From: a virus
IMG/VR virus record: IMGVR_UViG_3300037136_000087
Location: 1-30,302 of that record
DNA: 30,302 nucleotides
Direction: 5' to 3' (one strand)
The position numbers were made by a program, and so were the translations under genes. Shown piece after piece: positions 7,586 to 17,271 of the stretch. Under the pieces are notes generated by a model. That model ran no database searches. It saw nothing but the letters and a program-made list of their open reading frames with translations, and was not told where the DNA came from. Numbering within the stretch: position 1 is the first letter of the stretch; each line of letters opens with the position of its first letter.

Positions 7586-10228
7586 ATGGCAAGTATCCTG
7601 TCTGCCTTAGGAATCGGTTCATCGGCGGTAGCACCCCCTCCAGGTCTTACCCCTATTTCTGGCCTACTTCCATGGCAACCAGTCTCTCCTGAAGTAGATG
7701 CTGCCGCCGCTACTCTGGGTTATAAGCCCGTTGTACCTCAAATCAATTCTTTTTTTCAACCGTTGGCGCCTAGAGGAGAACTCTGGGACAAGCTAATGCC
7801 CTACAGGCTGGTGGTTGTCGATGTATCGACATCTCCGGTACAAGTTGTTCAAGGATCAGATCCTTCCCCAGTTATCGTAGAACCCTTAGGAAACGGAACC
7901 TTAGCATTCAGCAAAATGTCGTTAGCCTGGGAATTCTTTTTGCCAATTACACCGCAACAGCTTTCCATTACGGATAACTATTCTATCAATACTTCCGCTA
8001 CGTTACGCGGCATACTAGAAGAGCATTCGGGCGTACGATTTAAGAATATTTCTGTTCAAGGGACGTTCGGTGTTTGGCCCGGTAGGCCAGCTATAGTGAA
8101 TCCTCCGGGAACTCCTAGCGTTCTGCAGTCCATTTTCGGCGGAACTATTGCGGCAGCTCAAAATGTGGCAACTCAATTTACTTCTATAATCAACAACATA
8201 ACCACCGGATCTAATGCCTCCAAGCCAGTCACGATTAGACCAGGAGGCCCCAAAGATGATGAAAAGGGATTTGGAACAGGATATTATCAAACCATAATGC
8301 TAACGCAGTTTTTGGAACAATATGCGGAAGCTAAGCGTAATCCAGTAAATGCCGGATGGCGCTTGGTATTCGATATTCCTAAACAAAATCAATCATTTGT
8401 AGTGACACCAGTCGGCTTTACTTGGAACGAAAATGTAAACAAGCCAATGGAAATTGATTTTAGTCTTCAGTTTAAGGCATGGAGAAGAATTGACCTAAAC
8501 GATAAATTAGTACAAGCTCCATTGCAAGTCACTCAGCTCTCCCCTGGCATCTTACAGACAATCCTTAATACCATCCAGGCTGCACAGAATACTGCGGCAG
8601 CAGCGGTCAATCTCATAGGAGCCGTACGAAGCGATGTAGACAACATTCTGAATATTATTAGACAGACAGGATTGTTAGTAAAAGGGATCGCCGGAATAGC
8701 AGTTGCCGCTTCAGATCTTCCAGCTCAACTTGTAAGCGATACTAAAAGCACCATCTCCACATTCTTGGCCACATTAACGCCGCAAAGCCTTTTTGGTCCA
8801 GCTTCTACAGACCCTACTACGGTAGCAGCCTTAGCAGCCATCACAGCTTTGGCAGTAACAAATGAGGGGCTATCTACCACAGCAGTTGCAAATGGTCAAT
8901 TAGGATCTTCAGCAGTGGCATCTGCAACGCTGAATCCATCAAATGTTGTATTCAAAAATCCGCTGCAATACCCTCTTCTTTTTGGTCAAGTACCGGTTAG
9001 TAGCTTAACGCTAAATAGTGCTCAACAAACTGCGCTTCAGAATGAAATAAATACTGTCAGCGCTTTTACTGTGGCAAATCTCAAGACGATGAGAGCAACT
9101 ATTCAAACGCTTTGCTCACAGTTGGCCAATTCTTTTGGTGCTGGAGATGCCTATTATAGCGCTCTTTTTAATCTTCCAACTCCTACACCCAGTACACAAC
9201 CAATGAATTTAGACGACTTTGATATTCTAGAATCTTTCTATGCCTTATTAGAAGCATACGATCTGTTAACCGCAACCAATATTTTGGACAATAATCAGAT
9301 ACTTAATAATATGGAGTATGTTAGCGCATTAGCCGCAACTTCTAACATTGCCTTTTCTATTCCGAATTCTAAAATTCAAGTACCAGTACCATATGGCCTT
9401 ACAATAGAGCAAATCGCCATGAGATATTTGGGTGACCCGCAGTTATGGATAGAAATCGCCACGCTAAATAATTTACAAGAACCTTATATCGATGAGATAG
9501 GATTCCAGTACCCATTGCTTTCCAATGCGGATGGCAGAAATGTCGTCATCGGAAGCGATGTAGATCTTTTTATCGGACAGACCATATACTTATATGCTAA
9601 TACTCAAGCGCCTACTGCTAGAACCCTTATCAATATCGTTCAATTGTCTCAGACCAGTTTCCTGCTGACATTGGATGGCCTTGCCAACTTAGATACTGGA
9701 TTTACACTGGCCAATCAGGCTTACATCCAGGCATACTTGCCAGGAACGGTTAACTCACAGAATGTGATTTGGGTTCCATCAAATATAACTACTGTGCCAG
9801 ACGATATGATAAATATACCGGCATCAGTGGCCTCTGTGGATCTAGTCGGTCTCTCGAAGGTAGATTGGTTGCTTACCCCCCAAGGAGATTTAGCTACCAC
9901 CAATAGCGGAGATTTTAGATTGGCTGCAGGAATTCCCAATCTTATCCAAGCCTTGTCCATCAAACTTGGTACCCAATTAGGTACTTCTCTTTTGAACCCC
10001 GACTTTGGGCTAAGTGTAAGACCCGGAGCTATGGTATGCAATACGAGTGCTGGCGATATATATAATGAAATCGAATACTTAATAGAAGCAGACCCAAGAT
10101 TTGATGGTATAAGCGGGTTGCAAGTTAATGCGCAACCGCCTAGCGTAGGCATTAGCTTAGGCGTTCAATTGGCTGGTCAGCAGGGCGTTTTTCCTGTTTC
10201 CTTCCAGTTACCTACAGGTATGATATAA
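7586..10228 (+). CDS. Baseplate wedge fusion: gp53/XkdP-like, LysM-like and gp25-like domains, 880 aa
   Basis: Three wedge or tube-initiator functions seem joined in one chain. Residues about 105-170 and 235-305 (AWEFFLPITPQQLSI; then WRLVFDIPKQNQSFVVTP) resemble the split N-terminal domain of XkdP/gp53-type proteins. About 598-672 is LysM-like (PYGLTIEQIAMRYLGDPQLW). About 752-875 is gp25-like: GIPNLIQALSIKL followed by LLNPDFGLSVRPGA, which matches the 'nPdyG' signature of the baseplate gp25 family. The region 305-520 between them is helical and alanine-rich. In T4, gp53, gp25 and gp6 form the inner wedge; here the gp6-like gene follows directly. The start is fixed by a GGGAGG ribosome site. 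Domain calls are by eye; gp25 is the surest. Confidence 0.75.
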   Translation: MASILSALGIGSSAVAPPPGLTPISGLLPWQPVSPEVDAAAATLGYKPVVPQINSFFQPLAPRGELWDKLMPYRLVVVDVSTSPVQVVQGSDPSPVIVEPLGNGTLAFSKMSLAWEFFLPITPQQLSITDNYSINTSATLRGILEEHSGVRFKNISVQGTFGVWPGRPAIVNPPGTPSVLQSIFGGTIAAAQNVATQFTSIINNITTGSNASKPVTIRPGGPKDDEKGFGTGYYQTIMLTQFLEQYAEAKRNPVNAGWRLVFDIPKQNQSFVVTPVGFTWNENVNKPMEIDFSLQFKAWRRIDLNDKLVQAPLQVTQLSPGILQTILNTIQAAQNTAAAAVNLIGAVRSDVDNILNIIRQTGLLVKGIAGIAVAASDLPAQLVSDTKSTISTFLATLTPQSLFGPASTDPTTVAALAAITALAVTNEGLSTTAVANGQLGSSAVASATLNPSNVVFKNPLQYPLLFGQVPVSSLTLNSAQQTALQNEINTVSAFTVANLKTMRATIQTLCSQLANSFGAGDAYYSALFNLPTPTPSTQPMNLDDFDILESFYALLEAYDLLTATNILDNNQILNNMEYVSALAATSNIAFSIPNSKIQVPVPYGLTIEQIAMRYLGDPQLWIEIATLNNLQEPYIDEIGFQYPLLSNADGRNVVIGSDVDLFIGQTIYLYANTQAPTARTLINIVQLSQTSFLLTLDGLANLDTGFTLANQAYIQAYLPGTVNSQNVIWVPSNITTVPDDMINIPASVASVDLVGLSKVDWLLTPQGDLATTNSGDFRLAAGIPNLIQALSIKLGTQLGTSLLNPDFGLSVRPGAMVCNTSAGDIYNEIEYLIEADPRFDGISGLQVNAQPPSVGISLGVQLAGQQGVFPVSFQLPTGMI

Positions 10229-10259
10229 GGTAGTTATGAAGCAATAGCCTTAAAGTTTT
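10226..10259 (+). terminator. Weak candidate hairpin after the 880-aa wedge gene
   Basis: TAAGG at 10226-10230 can pair with CCTTA at 10248-10252, followed closely by a run of five T. The stem is only five base pairs with a 17-nt loop and includes the stop codon, so at best it would be a weak attenuator ahead of the large wedge gene. Confidence 0.2.
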
Positions 10260-10277
10260 TAATGGCCCTATAACCCT

Positions 10278-10285
10278 CAATCTTA
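10278..10285 (+). promoter_or_regulatory. CAATCTTA motif just upstream of the giant wedge gene
   Basis: CAATCTTA ends 4 nt before the ATG at 10290, and no Shine-Dalgarno sequence is present. If the octamer is a promoter element, the giant wedge gene would have its own, probably leaderless, transcript in addition to read-through. If it is not, it sits where a ribosome site would normally be. Confidence 0.35.
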
Positions 10286-10289
10286 TACT

Positions 10290-13200
10290 ATGGCAATTTC
10301 ACCCCAACCCCCATCCAATTCGCTTCCCCAACCTTTGAGTTATGATCAGATTTTGGGTCAGGCCCTCTCTAGCTACGCGGCATCATTGGGGATTAACGAC
10401 TTAAACGTAGGGTCTGCGAACGTTTCCTTTTTTCAAGTTGTCGCGCTTCTCGTTGCACGCAGTTCAGGAGATATTTTTCAGATCCTAAAAGATTATAGTT
10501 TAGACAGGGCTCAGGGTCCAGCGCTTCAAAATCTTGCCATTGAATATGGAGTTCCACCTTTACCAGCGGTTGTAGCCACCGCCTTCATTACGGTAGTAGA
10601 TCTCAGTTTTCAAAAGATTAGCACCGTTATTTATGCTGGCGTGAATCCGCCGATTGCTGGTTCCACGACTATCTATGTGAGCGATGCTTCCAAATTCCCA
10701 GCAACTGGCGCTGTATATTTGGGTCGAGGAACCCCTAATATCGAAGGGCCATTACCCTATTCTGCTGTAATGCCGATCGGATCGTATTGGTCGATTACAC
10801 TTTCTAGCCCTACTACAAAATTTCATAACATCTCAGAATCAGTTATTCTATCGCAAGGTGGAGTTAGAACCGTACCCGTTAATACGACAGTAGTCTCCCC
10901 TGGAATTGGAACAACCCCAAATATTTCATATTCTGTCAGTCAGCAAGGAACCATTCTTGATGGTGAAACTACGGTAACCAATGTTCCAATCACCGCTTTA
11001 ATTCCCGGTTCAGCTGCCAATGTTCCAGCGGGAGCTATCTCACAATTTGCAGGTAACCCTCCTGGGCTTCCAAATGCTAGCGTCACCAACCCCCTAGCAG
11101 TTACTACCGGACAAGATATTGAGACCGATAATCAACTTAGAATTCGCGTTAAAAATGCTTTGGCTTCAACTGGCCTTGGCACCGTAACAGCTATTGAATC
11201 TGCTCTTCAGGGTGTTCAAGATCCTACCTCTTCTGCTACAATCGTAAGCACCGATATTTTGAATACTTCACCTAACACGATTGTATACGTTGACGACGGA
11301 ACCGGATATGAAGCAACACATCAAGGCGTTCCAATTGAATCAATCGTCAATTCGGCACTCGGCGGAGAAAAGTTCTTTCAGTTAGTTACAGGGGGAACTC
11401 AAACTTCCGTAACAAAAGCATTCCTGCAAACGATAGCAACCTCTCCATTCAACCTTTCCGGTGGAGAAATTCTAACAGTTATTGTTGGAAATATTACTTA
11501 CTTTCACACTTTTGTATCGACCGACTTTGCAAATCCGGGTTCAGCCACTGCTTATGAAGTTTGTGCTAGCATTAATGCCGATACTCTTCTTAACTATGAG
11601 GCTGTTACTGCTGGCGGTGGAACTTACGTAGTCATCCGTCCAGAAGATGAAGTAACCAATTCTATCCAAGTGACCACTCCAGCTAGCTCATTGTCTATAG
11701 ATGCGAACACATTTTTGCAATTTCCTTCACAAAAAGCACAAACTCTAATTCTATATAAAAATGGACAACTTCTAACCGAAGATGGGTCTACAGCCTCAAT
11801 TTTTACTCAAGAGCAAAGTTTATGGTCACCTACGATCGCTTCTGGAGATACCATTAGTCTATCCGTAGACGGAACGCTTCCTATTACCTATACTTTGACG
11901 AATGCCATGTTTGTAGCTGAGGGAACTTATACTTCCGTATCTTACTCTAACAGCCTGCAATCTTGGGTAAATGTTCTCAATGCCAACATCACCGGAATCA
12001 CCGCCTCTATCGTAGGATCTACCATAGAAATTACTAGCAATTTAGGCCCAGTAGATAGAGCGGAAGTAACTGTAGTAAACACTATTTCTAATCCAAGTTC
12101 TCTTATTTCGAAAGGTTTTCTTAGCAACTTAGATCTTACTTCTACAGGAGTTGCATCACAATACATCCTAGATAGGAATACGGCCCAAATCGAATTGATT
12201 AACGCTCTAATCAAAGGAGACTCTCTTTCCGCAGGTTGGCTGGTAACAGAAGCAAATATTGAGGCGGCCACCGAATCTTCTGGTAGCGTAACCTTATCGA
12301 CAGATGCCCATGTTTGGATTTCTATTGATACCGATGCCGTTATTATACCTACAATACAAACCGGATCTACCCTATCTGTTTCTAAAATATCTCCAAATGT
12401 CATAAGATACACCGCTAATTCCTCTTCGGCATTTTCTAATGTTCTTACCGGGGATTACGTCATAGTTTGGTCTGCTGAAATTCCAGCAACCGACCGATTA
12501 GAGGGAAGAGTTCATGCTGTAACCGGTTCTACGCTAGATATAAAAATTACCGTTGCGGAATACGCCTTAGCTACTCCAGTAACAAATGCCGCCTTTATTC
12601 AGGGATTTGTAGTTGTTAGAACGGCAAATGTTCCTCAGAAATTTACCGTATTGGCTGGAACTAAGACCTTAGATGTTATTGCGGCAGAATTACAGGCACA
12701 AACAGACGAACTCACATTTGCAGTGTTCGACAATACGAACATTACTGTAACTACAAATACCCTCGGTACGACTGGTCAGATTACCGTATCAGCAGTAGAT
12801 TCGTCTGGGCAACTCCTAGGGTTCGTTAGTGGAACAAATAGTGTTAGCCAAGTTTCATTGCTCGCCTATCAGGAAACTAAGGCCGTTACCGCAGAACTTC
12901 CGTTGTTTTTTCATTCTACCATCAGCGCAGATTCTTACGCCAATCCTCCTTATTCCTTTTTGACTAATTTCGATTCTACCATTTCGCTCCCATCCACATG
13001 GCCAAATGATCTCGTTAGTTTCTTGAATCCATATGGCATCGTTCCAGGCACAATTCTTGATGATGAACAGCCTTCTAATGAAACCGTTCAGATCTCCGCT
13101 CTTTCTGGATCGGCGATTACCATTCTTCCAGTGTATCCGGATGTAAGACGTCTCAGAGTAAACGACAGATTCTTTGTAGCGAACCCTTTAGATTTTGGGT

Positions 13201-16200
13201 ACAATGATACCGTTGTAGCTATTGTGGATAACAATGATCTTGGGGAAACTTATACGATGCCTCTCTATAGGAGAGCTATCGTAAATAGCACCTATGCGCC
13301 CAATGATTATAGTTTCAACGCCTATGATGTGGATGCTGGTGCAACCGCCAACTTTGCTACCAATTTTTCTACGCCCACAGATTTTTTTGCTAATTACAAA
13401 GCTCTCATGCAGGCTAAATACGTCCTTCAAGGTGCAAATGCTCAGACAGCTCTCCTGTACAGATCGGTCCTTTGGGGAAATAGCGGCGAGAATATAAATA
13501 TTTCTTATGTATATCCGACTTCAGCTAATCAGCCTATTAACTCGACTGTCACCATTACTGGTCAAAATAATGTTAGCATCAACATCGGCTTGATATCCGG
13601 CAATCCCATTTCTTCAACTACTGCAGCTAGCACCCAATGGAATGTTACGATTGCTTCCAACACCCCTAGCGCTGGAATTGATCAGGTTACGTATACCTAC
13701 AATGGAACTGGAACCGCTCCCAATTTGACATTGAGTGGTGGCGAATACGTAACAATTCTCCCTTCCACTGGATTTAATGTAAAGAACACCGGAACGTTTA
13801 GGGTGTCAACCGCAGTAGGATATACGCCAACGGCCACCAAATTTAGTGTCCAGGCACCAACGGGAATGGCATTCGCACAAACCAACGTGGTCACGAGCGT
13901 CCTCAACGGTATTAGCTTTTACGCCGCCACTCCTACCAGCGCTGCCGCAATCAACACATACGTAAATGCCAATTTGAGCCAGTACCTTACGTCCACCATC
14001 GTCAACGATGGCGGCACGACTGGATCCGGAATCATTGTACTTAGTACCTACGAAGATAGCGGATTCATGCACCCCTTTTATTACCTTAGAGACGGCATTA
14101 ATTGGATCGCAAGCTCTAATGTTTCTGGAAGCCCACAATTTACACTTAAAGAACCGCTTACTTACTCCAGCGATACGGGATACAGTTTCTTTACCAGTGG
14201 AGATGAAGTTAGACTGATTCCCACTACGATGGAGCAAGTCCAAGAGTTTTGGTCCATATTGGCCGTAACTGGATTTACTACCGTTGGCACCATAGAAGTA
14301 GCAGATCGAGGAACTAGACTGCAGCTAGCAACGGATACCATCGGATCCGTAGGATCCGTTCAAGTCGTCGGAGGTAGCGGAAATGAATATTCCGTACCAG
14401 TTCTCACATCTGGAGGATTGGTTGGAAATAACGAAATGATGGTTTCCGCAAATAGCATCGCTAGTCAGGCAATGGCCAGCGATCAATGGTTCAGACTACA
14501 AGCGCTAAACTATCAGTCTAAAGATACCGGAATCGGCAATAACACTAGTGTTACCGTTCTCAGCAACACTCCCGTTGCAGGAGAATCTACTATTACTCTC
14601 TTAAATCAAGAGACTAACCAGCTTTATTTTGGCGGCCCTAGAAGCAACATTAACGTAGAAGGCGATACTTTCAGAATAGAAAAACAAGGTTATCTCGCTT
14701 GCTTGAGCTGGGATGGAGTAGGAACCTCTCCAGGATTCGGCTCTTCGGTAAACTTTAATGATATTGGCGGTTGGGTCGTAGATGTGTCTGCCGATGGAGT
14801 TTATACCGTAGCGGCCAATCCTTCGCCTCCGCCAGCCACGTTACTGGCTTCAGCCGCCAGCTATGCCATTTTAGCCGCTTCTGCTGTGACCAGCACCGGG
14901 TTCACCGTTCTAATTGGAGATTTAGGCATTTCCCCTGGAACCTCTATTACGGGTTTCCCCCCTGGAACCTATTCTGGCACAGAAAATGTGGATAATTCAG
15001 CAGCGATAACCGCTCAGTCTGATGCCCTTTCGGCCTATACGACCCTATCAACCCATTCATCCACTGTTATTCCCTCAGCTTTGGATGGTCAGACTTTGAC
15101 GGCAGGCTACTACAGTTTCTCTTCTGGAGCGGCGACCCTAGCCCAATCTGGTCCGGGAACCTTGACGTTAAATGGCTCTGCAACCGATGTTTTTGTTATT
15201 ATAACGGCATCGACCTTAACGACGGCAGCCGGTGGAGTTGCCACAATAGCCCTAACTGGGGGAGCGCTGGCCTCCAACGTATATTGGATCATTGGGTCTT
15301 CCGCCACCATTAATTCAGGCGTTGCATGCACATTCCAAGGCAATATCGTCGCTCAAGACTCTATCACCAATACATTAGGCGGTACGGTAAATGGCAGCCT
15401 GATAGCCTTGACTGGCGCTGTGACTCTGAGTGCTGCCGCCATAGTTACAGTTCCATCTTATGCTCCAGTTCCTTCAGGAAGTCCCAATTTTGCAGATCTT
15501 ACTATTGGAGATCTGATCTCCATTTCCGGTTTAACTAATCTCGGCAATAATGGAACTTTCTATGTGACCGGCGTAGCCCCAAATGGCCTGTCTTTTAGTA
15601 TTTCGAATCCCTTAGCAGTAGTTGAAAATGGAACGGCCATTTTAGCTGGAGATTTTACCGCCGACTCTTCAGTTTCTGAAGGGGATACGATGATCCTATC
15701 TTCTCCGTTCGCTCCCCTTAACCAAGGCGAATACAGAGTTATCCGTAGATTCAATGATAGCGTATGGTATGAAAATCCAAATGTTGTTGAAGAAGAAGTG
15801 ACTTGTACGGCCAATAACATTCCAGTTGGCTTTGACGCAACAACTGTTTTCAATGTCACCGTTTCCGGTGGAACCGAGACAGTAACTTGGAACGGTACTG
15901 GAACGCCACCATTTTTAGGCCTAACTTTGCCAGGTGACGTGGTCACATTTGGATCAGGATTTTCGACACCTAATCAGGGCAGTTTCGTAGTAACGGAATC
16001 GGGCGTATCCCAACATCAAGTCGTTCAACTTACGATGCCAGCAGCCTCAACCTTTTCGTCAGCTGGTCCAGGAAACTACTTTGAGATCTATAATGGCGGC
16101 AACGCTAATCAATATTACGTTTGGTATAATGTCCTAGGCGGAAGCAATACTGACCCAGCACCAGTTGGGTTCACAGGGATAGAGGTCTCTATCAATGGCA

Positions 16201-17270
16201 GCGATAATGCTGCGACTGTTGCGAATGAAACGAATACGGCACTTTCAGCACTGGCTGCTATGACCCATTCTGTTTTTGGAAATGTGGTAACGGTTACCGC
16301 TACGATCATCGCTCCTACCAACCCACCAGTAGACGTTTCTATGCCGTCTGCCTTTAGTTTTGCAGTTACTCAGACTGGACAAACATCATTCTTCTCAGTT
16401 ATCAATCCTGCGGCAGTGACACAAACCGGCATCTCTTCTGTAACCTTTTCCGTAAATCGCCCACAGATTCAGTTCTTTCCGTATGAGGCTACGGTTCCTG
16501 GAGATAAGCTGGTGGTCAATGGGTCGGTGCTTGGAGCAGGAAATGCCGGTGTATACAAAATCCTACAGGTTTTGAGTCCGAATACCGTTGTCGTTTCCGG
16601 AATCATTTCTTCTCAAGTCGCCACCAGTTTGGCCGGGAATTCTTCCTCTTTCTCAGTTCAAGAAGGTACGGCATATACCGGATATAAACAAGTTGCATAC
16701 GTAGTTGCGCAATCAGGAATAGCGAATTTCAACAACATAGTATTTAATACTTCGGCCCAGTATGAAAAAATTGACCTATCTGCAAATATATCGATGGTTG
16801 CACTTAACAAATTGAATTTTCCGACCGCGATTAAGACCGGGATCGATGCCTACAATTACGATACGGGGTTAATTGGGCAAGCCAATAGGGTTATATATGG
16901 CGATCCGAGAGACCAAGTTACGTACCCTGGCGTTTCTGCTGCAGGTACTAACATTTTTATTAGAGAGCCCCTATTAAAGAGGATCCAAATCGCATTGGCC
17001 ATTAGGACAAATATCGGCGTGTCTTTCGCTCAAATTACGTCCCAGATTCAAAGTTCCGTATATTCCCTCATCCAGTCCAATCCGTTGGGTCAATCGATCG
17101 ACTTGAGCAGCATCGTTGAGACGGTTCGATTAATTCCAGGAGTGACTTCGGTTGTTATTACGAGCCCCGAGTACAATATCAGCAATGATGAAATAGATTT
17201 ATCAGTTGGTGAAAAGGCCTTCATTGTCAACTTAAACACGGACATTTCCGTAGCTCTTATAGGGTCGTAA
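10290..17270 (+). CDS. Giant baseplate wedge protein (BaseplateJ/gp6-like) with DUF3494 and Ig-like insertions, 2326 aa
   Basis: The two ends are typical of the BaseplateJ/gp6 family. Residues about 230-345 contain ALIPGSAANVPAGAISQF and then GQDIETDNQLRIRVKNAL. Residues about 2225-2320 contain EPLLKRIQIALAIRTNIG and then IVETVRLIPGVTSVVI, the usual C-terminal domain. Known relatives are several hundred residues, so some 1800 residues are inserted between the core halves. The insert is a chain of beta-rich modules: two copies of an Ig-like module (about 1114-1205 and 1850-1928), a DUF3494 ice-binding-like domain (1516-1724), and a 'YYVWYNV' module (1930-2025). The core should dimerise to form the wedge ring; the insert probably projects outward as a surface or adhesive decoration (inference). 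It is followed by a 645-residue gene that shares the same modules. No frameshift was seen. Confidence 0.8.
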   Translation: MAISPQPPSNSLPQPLSYDQILGQALSSYAASLGINDLNVGSANVSFFQVVALLVARSSGDIFQILKDYSLDRAQGPALQNLAIEYGVPPLPAVVATAFITVVDLSFQKISTVIYAGVNPPIAGSTTIYVSDASKFPATGAVYLGRGTPNIEGPLPYSAVMPIGSYWSITLSSPTTKFHNISESVILSQGGVRTVPVNTTVVSPGIGTTPNISYSVSQQGTILDGETTVTNVPITALIPGSAANVPAGAISQFAGNPPGLPNASVTNPLAVTTGQDIETDNQLRIRVKNALASTGLGTVTAIESALQGVQDPTSSATIVSTDILNTSPNTIVYVDDGTGYEATHQGVPIESIVNSALGGEKFFQLVTGGTQTSVTKAFLQTIATSPFNLSGGEILTVIVGNITYFHTFVSTDFANPGSATAYEVCASINADTLLNYEAVTAGGGTYVVIRPEDEVTNSIQVTTPASSLSIDANTFLQFPSQKAQTLILYKNGQLLTEDGSTASIFTQEQSLWSPTIASGDTISLSVDGTLPITYTLTNAMFVAEGTYTSVSYSNSLQSWVNVLNANITGITASIVGSTIEITSNLGPVDRAEVTVVNTISNPSSLISKGFLSNLDLTSTGVASQYILDRNTAQIELINALIKGDSLSAGWLVTEANIEAATESSGSVTLSTDAHVWISIDTDAVIIPTIQTGSTLSVSKISPNVIRYTANSSSAFSNVLTGDYVIVWSAEIPATDRLEGRVHAVTGSTLDIKITVAEYALATPVTNAAFIQGFVVVRTANVPQKFTVLAGTKTLDVIAAELQAQTDELTFAVFDNTNITVTTNTLGTTGQITVSAVDSSGQLLGFVSGTNSVSQVSLLAYQETKAVTAELPLFFHSTISADSYANPPYSFLTNFDSTISLPSTWPNDLVSFLNPYGIVPGTILDDEQPSNETVQISALSGSAITILPVYPDVRRLRVNDRFFVANPLDFGYNDTVVAIVDNNDLGETYTMPLYRRAIVNSTYAPNDYSFNAYDVDAGATANFATNFSTPTDFFANYKALMQAKYVLQGANAQTALLYRSVLWGNSGENINISYVYPTSANQPINSTVTITGQNNVSINIGLISGNPISSTTAASTQWNVTIASNTPSAGIDQVTYTYNGTGTAPNLTLSGGEYVTILPSTGFNVKNTGTFRVSTAVGYTPTATKFSVQAPTGMAFAQTNVVTSVLNGISFYAATPTSAAAINTYVNANLSQYLTSTIVNDGGTTGSGIIVLSTYEDSGFMHPFYYLRDGINWIASSNVSGSPQFTLKEPLTYSSDTGYSFFTSGDEVRLIPTTMEQVQEFWSILAVTGFTTVGTIEVADRGTRLQLATDTIGSVGSVQVVGGSGNEYSVPVLTSGGLVGNNEMMVSANSIASQAMASDQWFRLQALNYQSKDTGIGNNTSVTVLSNTPVAGESTITLLNQETNQLYFGGPRSNINVEGDTFRIEKQGYLACLSWDGVGTSPGFGSSVNFNDIGGWVVDVSADGVYTVAANPSPPPATLLASAASYAILAASAVTSTGFTVLIGDLGISPGTSITGFPPGTYSGTENVDNSAAITAQSDALSAYTTLSTHSSTVIPSALDGQTLTAGYYSFSSGAATLAQSGPGTLTLNGSATDVFVIITASTLTTAAGGVATIALTGGALASNVYWIIGSSATINSGVACTFQGNIVAQDSITNTLGGTVNGSLIALTGAVTLSAAAIVTVPSYAPVPSGSPNFADLTIGDLISISGLTNLGNNGTFYVTGVAPNGLSFSISNPLAVVENGTAILAGDFTADSSVSEGDTMILSSPFAPLNQGEYRVIRRFNDSVWYENPNVVEEEVTCTANNIPVGFDATTVFNVTVSGGTETVTWNGTGTPPFLGLTLPGDVVTFGSGFSTPNQGSFVVTESGVSQHQVVQLTMPAASTFSSAGPGNYFEIYNGGNANQYYVWYNVLGGSNTDPAPVGFTGIEVSINGSDNAATVANETNTALSALAAMTHSVFGNVVTVTATIIAPTNPPVDVSMPSAFSFAVTQTGQTSFFSVINPAAVTQTGISSVTFSVNRPQIQFFPYEATVPGDKLVVNGSVLGAGNAGVYKILQVLSPNTVVVSGIISSQVATSLAGNSSSFSVQEGTAYTGYKQVAYVVAQSGIANFNNIVFNTSAQYEKIDLSANISMVALNKLNFPTAIKTGIDAYNYDTGLIGQANRVIYGDPRDQVTYPGVSAAGTNIFIREPLLKRIQIALAIRTNIGVSFAQITSQIQSSVYSLIQSNPLGQSIDLSSIVETVRLIPGVTSVVITSPEYNISNDEIDLSVGEKAFIVNLNTDISVALIGS
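13629..13905 (+). repeat. Ig-like module A, copy 1 (in the 2326-aa wedge protein)
   Basis: The encoded pattern is STQWNVTIASN, then TYTYNGTGTAPNLTLSGGEYVTI, ending in NTGTFRVSTA. It recurs at 15837-16075 in the same gene and at 17941-18190 in the next gene. The core is W-x-V/I-x-I, then TWNGTGTxP, GxYVxIxxxGF and NxGTFxV. Similarity is at protein level, which fits old duplication of a beta-sandwich surface module. Confidence 0.6.
14835..15462 (+). other. DUF3494 (ice-binding-like adhesin) domain in the wedge protein
   Basis: Residues 1516-1724 carry the whole pattern of the PF11999 family: LLASAASYAILAASAVT at the start, GDLGISPGTSITGFPPGTY, then DALSAYTTL, SALDGQTLTAGYYSF, a DVFVIITASTLTT strand, NVYWIIGSSATINSG, FQGNIVAQDSITNTLGGTVN, and GSLIALTGAVTLSAA. 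The length (about 209 residues) is that of a complete domain. Known members form a right-handed beta-solenoid; some bind ice, while many have no tested ligand. Ice binding is not claimed here. A second, similar copy lies in the 1254-residue fibre. Confidence 0.85.
15837..16075 (+). repeat. Ig-like module A, copy 2 (in the 2326-aa wedge protein)
   Basis: This copy reads ATTVFNVTVSGG, TVTWNGTGTPPFLGL, GDVVTFGSGFS and NQGSFVV. It matches copies at 13629-13905 and 17941-18190 in order and spacing. A partial relative (SPNFADLTIGDLISIS, then NNGTFYVTG) follows the DUF3494 domain at about 15478-15620. Confidence 0.6.
16078..16320 (+). repeat. Module B ('YYVWYNV'), copy 1, in the wedge protein
   Basis: The encoded pattern is NQYYVWYNVLGGSNTDPAPV, then GFTGIEVSINGSDNAATVAN, a small domain found in many phage fibre and baseplate proteins. 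A close copy lies at 18427-18670 in the next gene, with 26 identical bases (16137-16162 against 18493-18518). A more distant relative lies in the 1254-residue fibre at about 24328-24540. Confidence 0.7.
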
Positions 17271-17271
17271 C

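Noticed and set aside
2551-13500. TATAAATA boxes like T4 late promoters on the forward strand (for example near 2555, 2909 and 13495)
   Set aside because: They lie inside long coding genes without a nearby start codon and are expected in AT-rich sequence. Only the reverse copy at 7512-7519 lies near a gene start.
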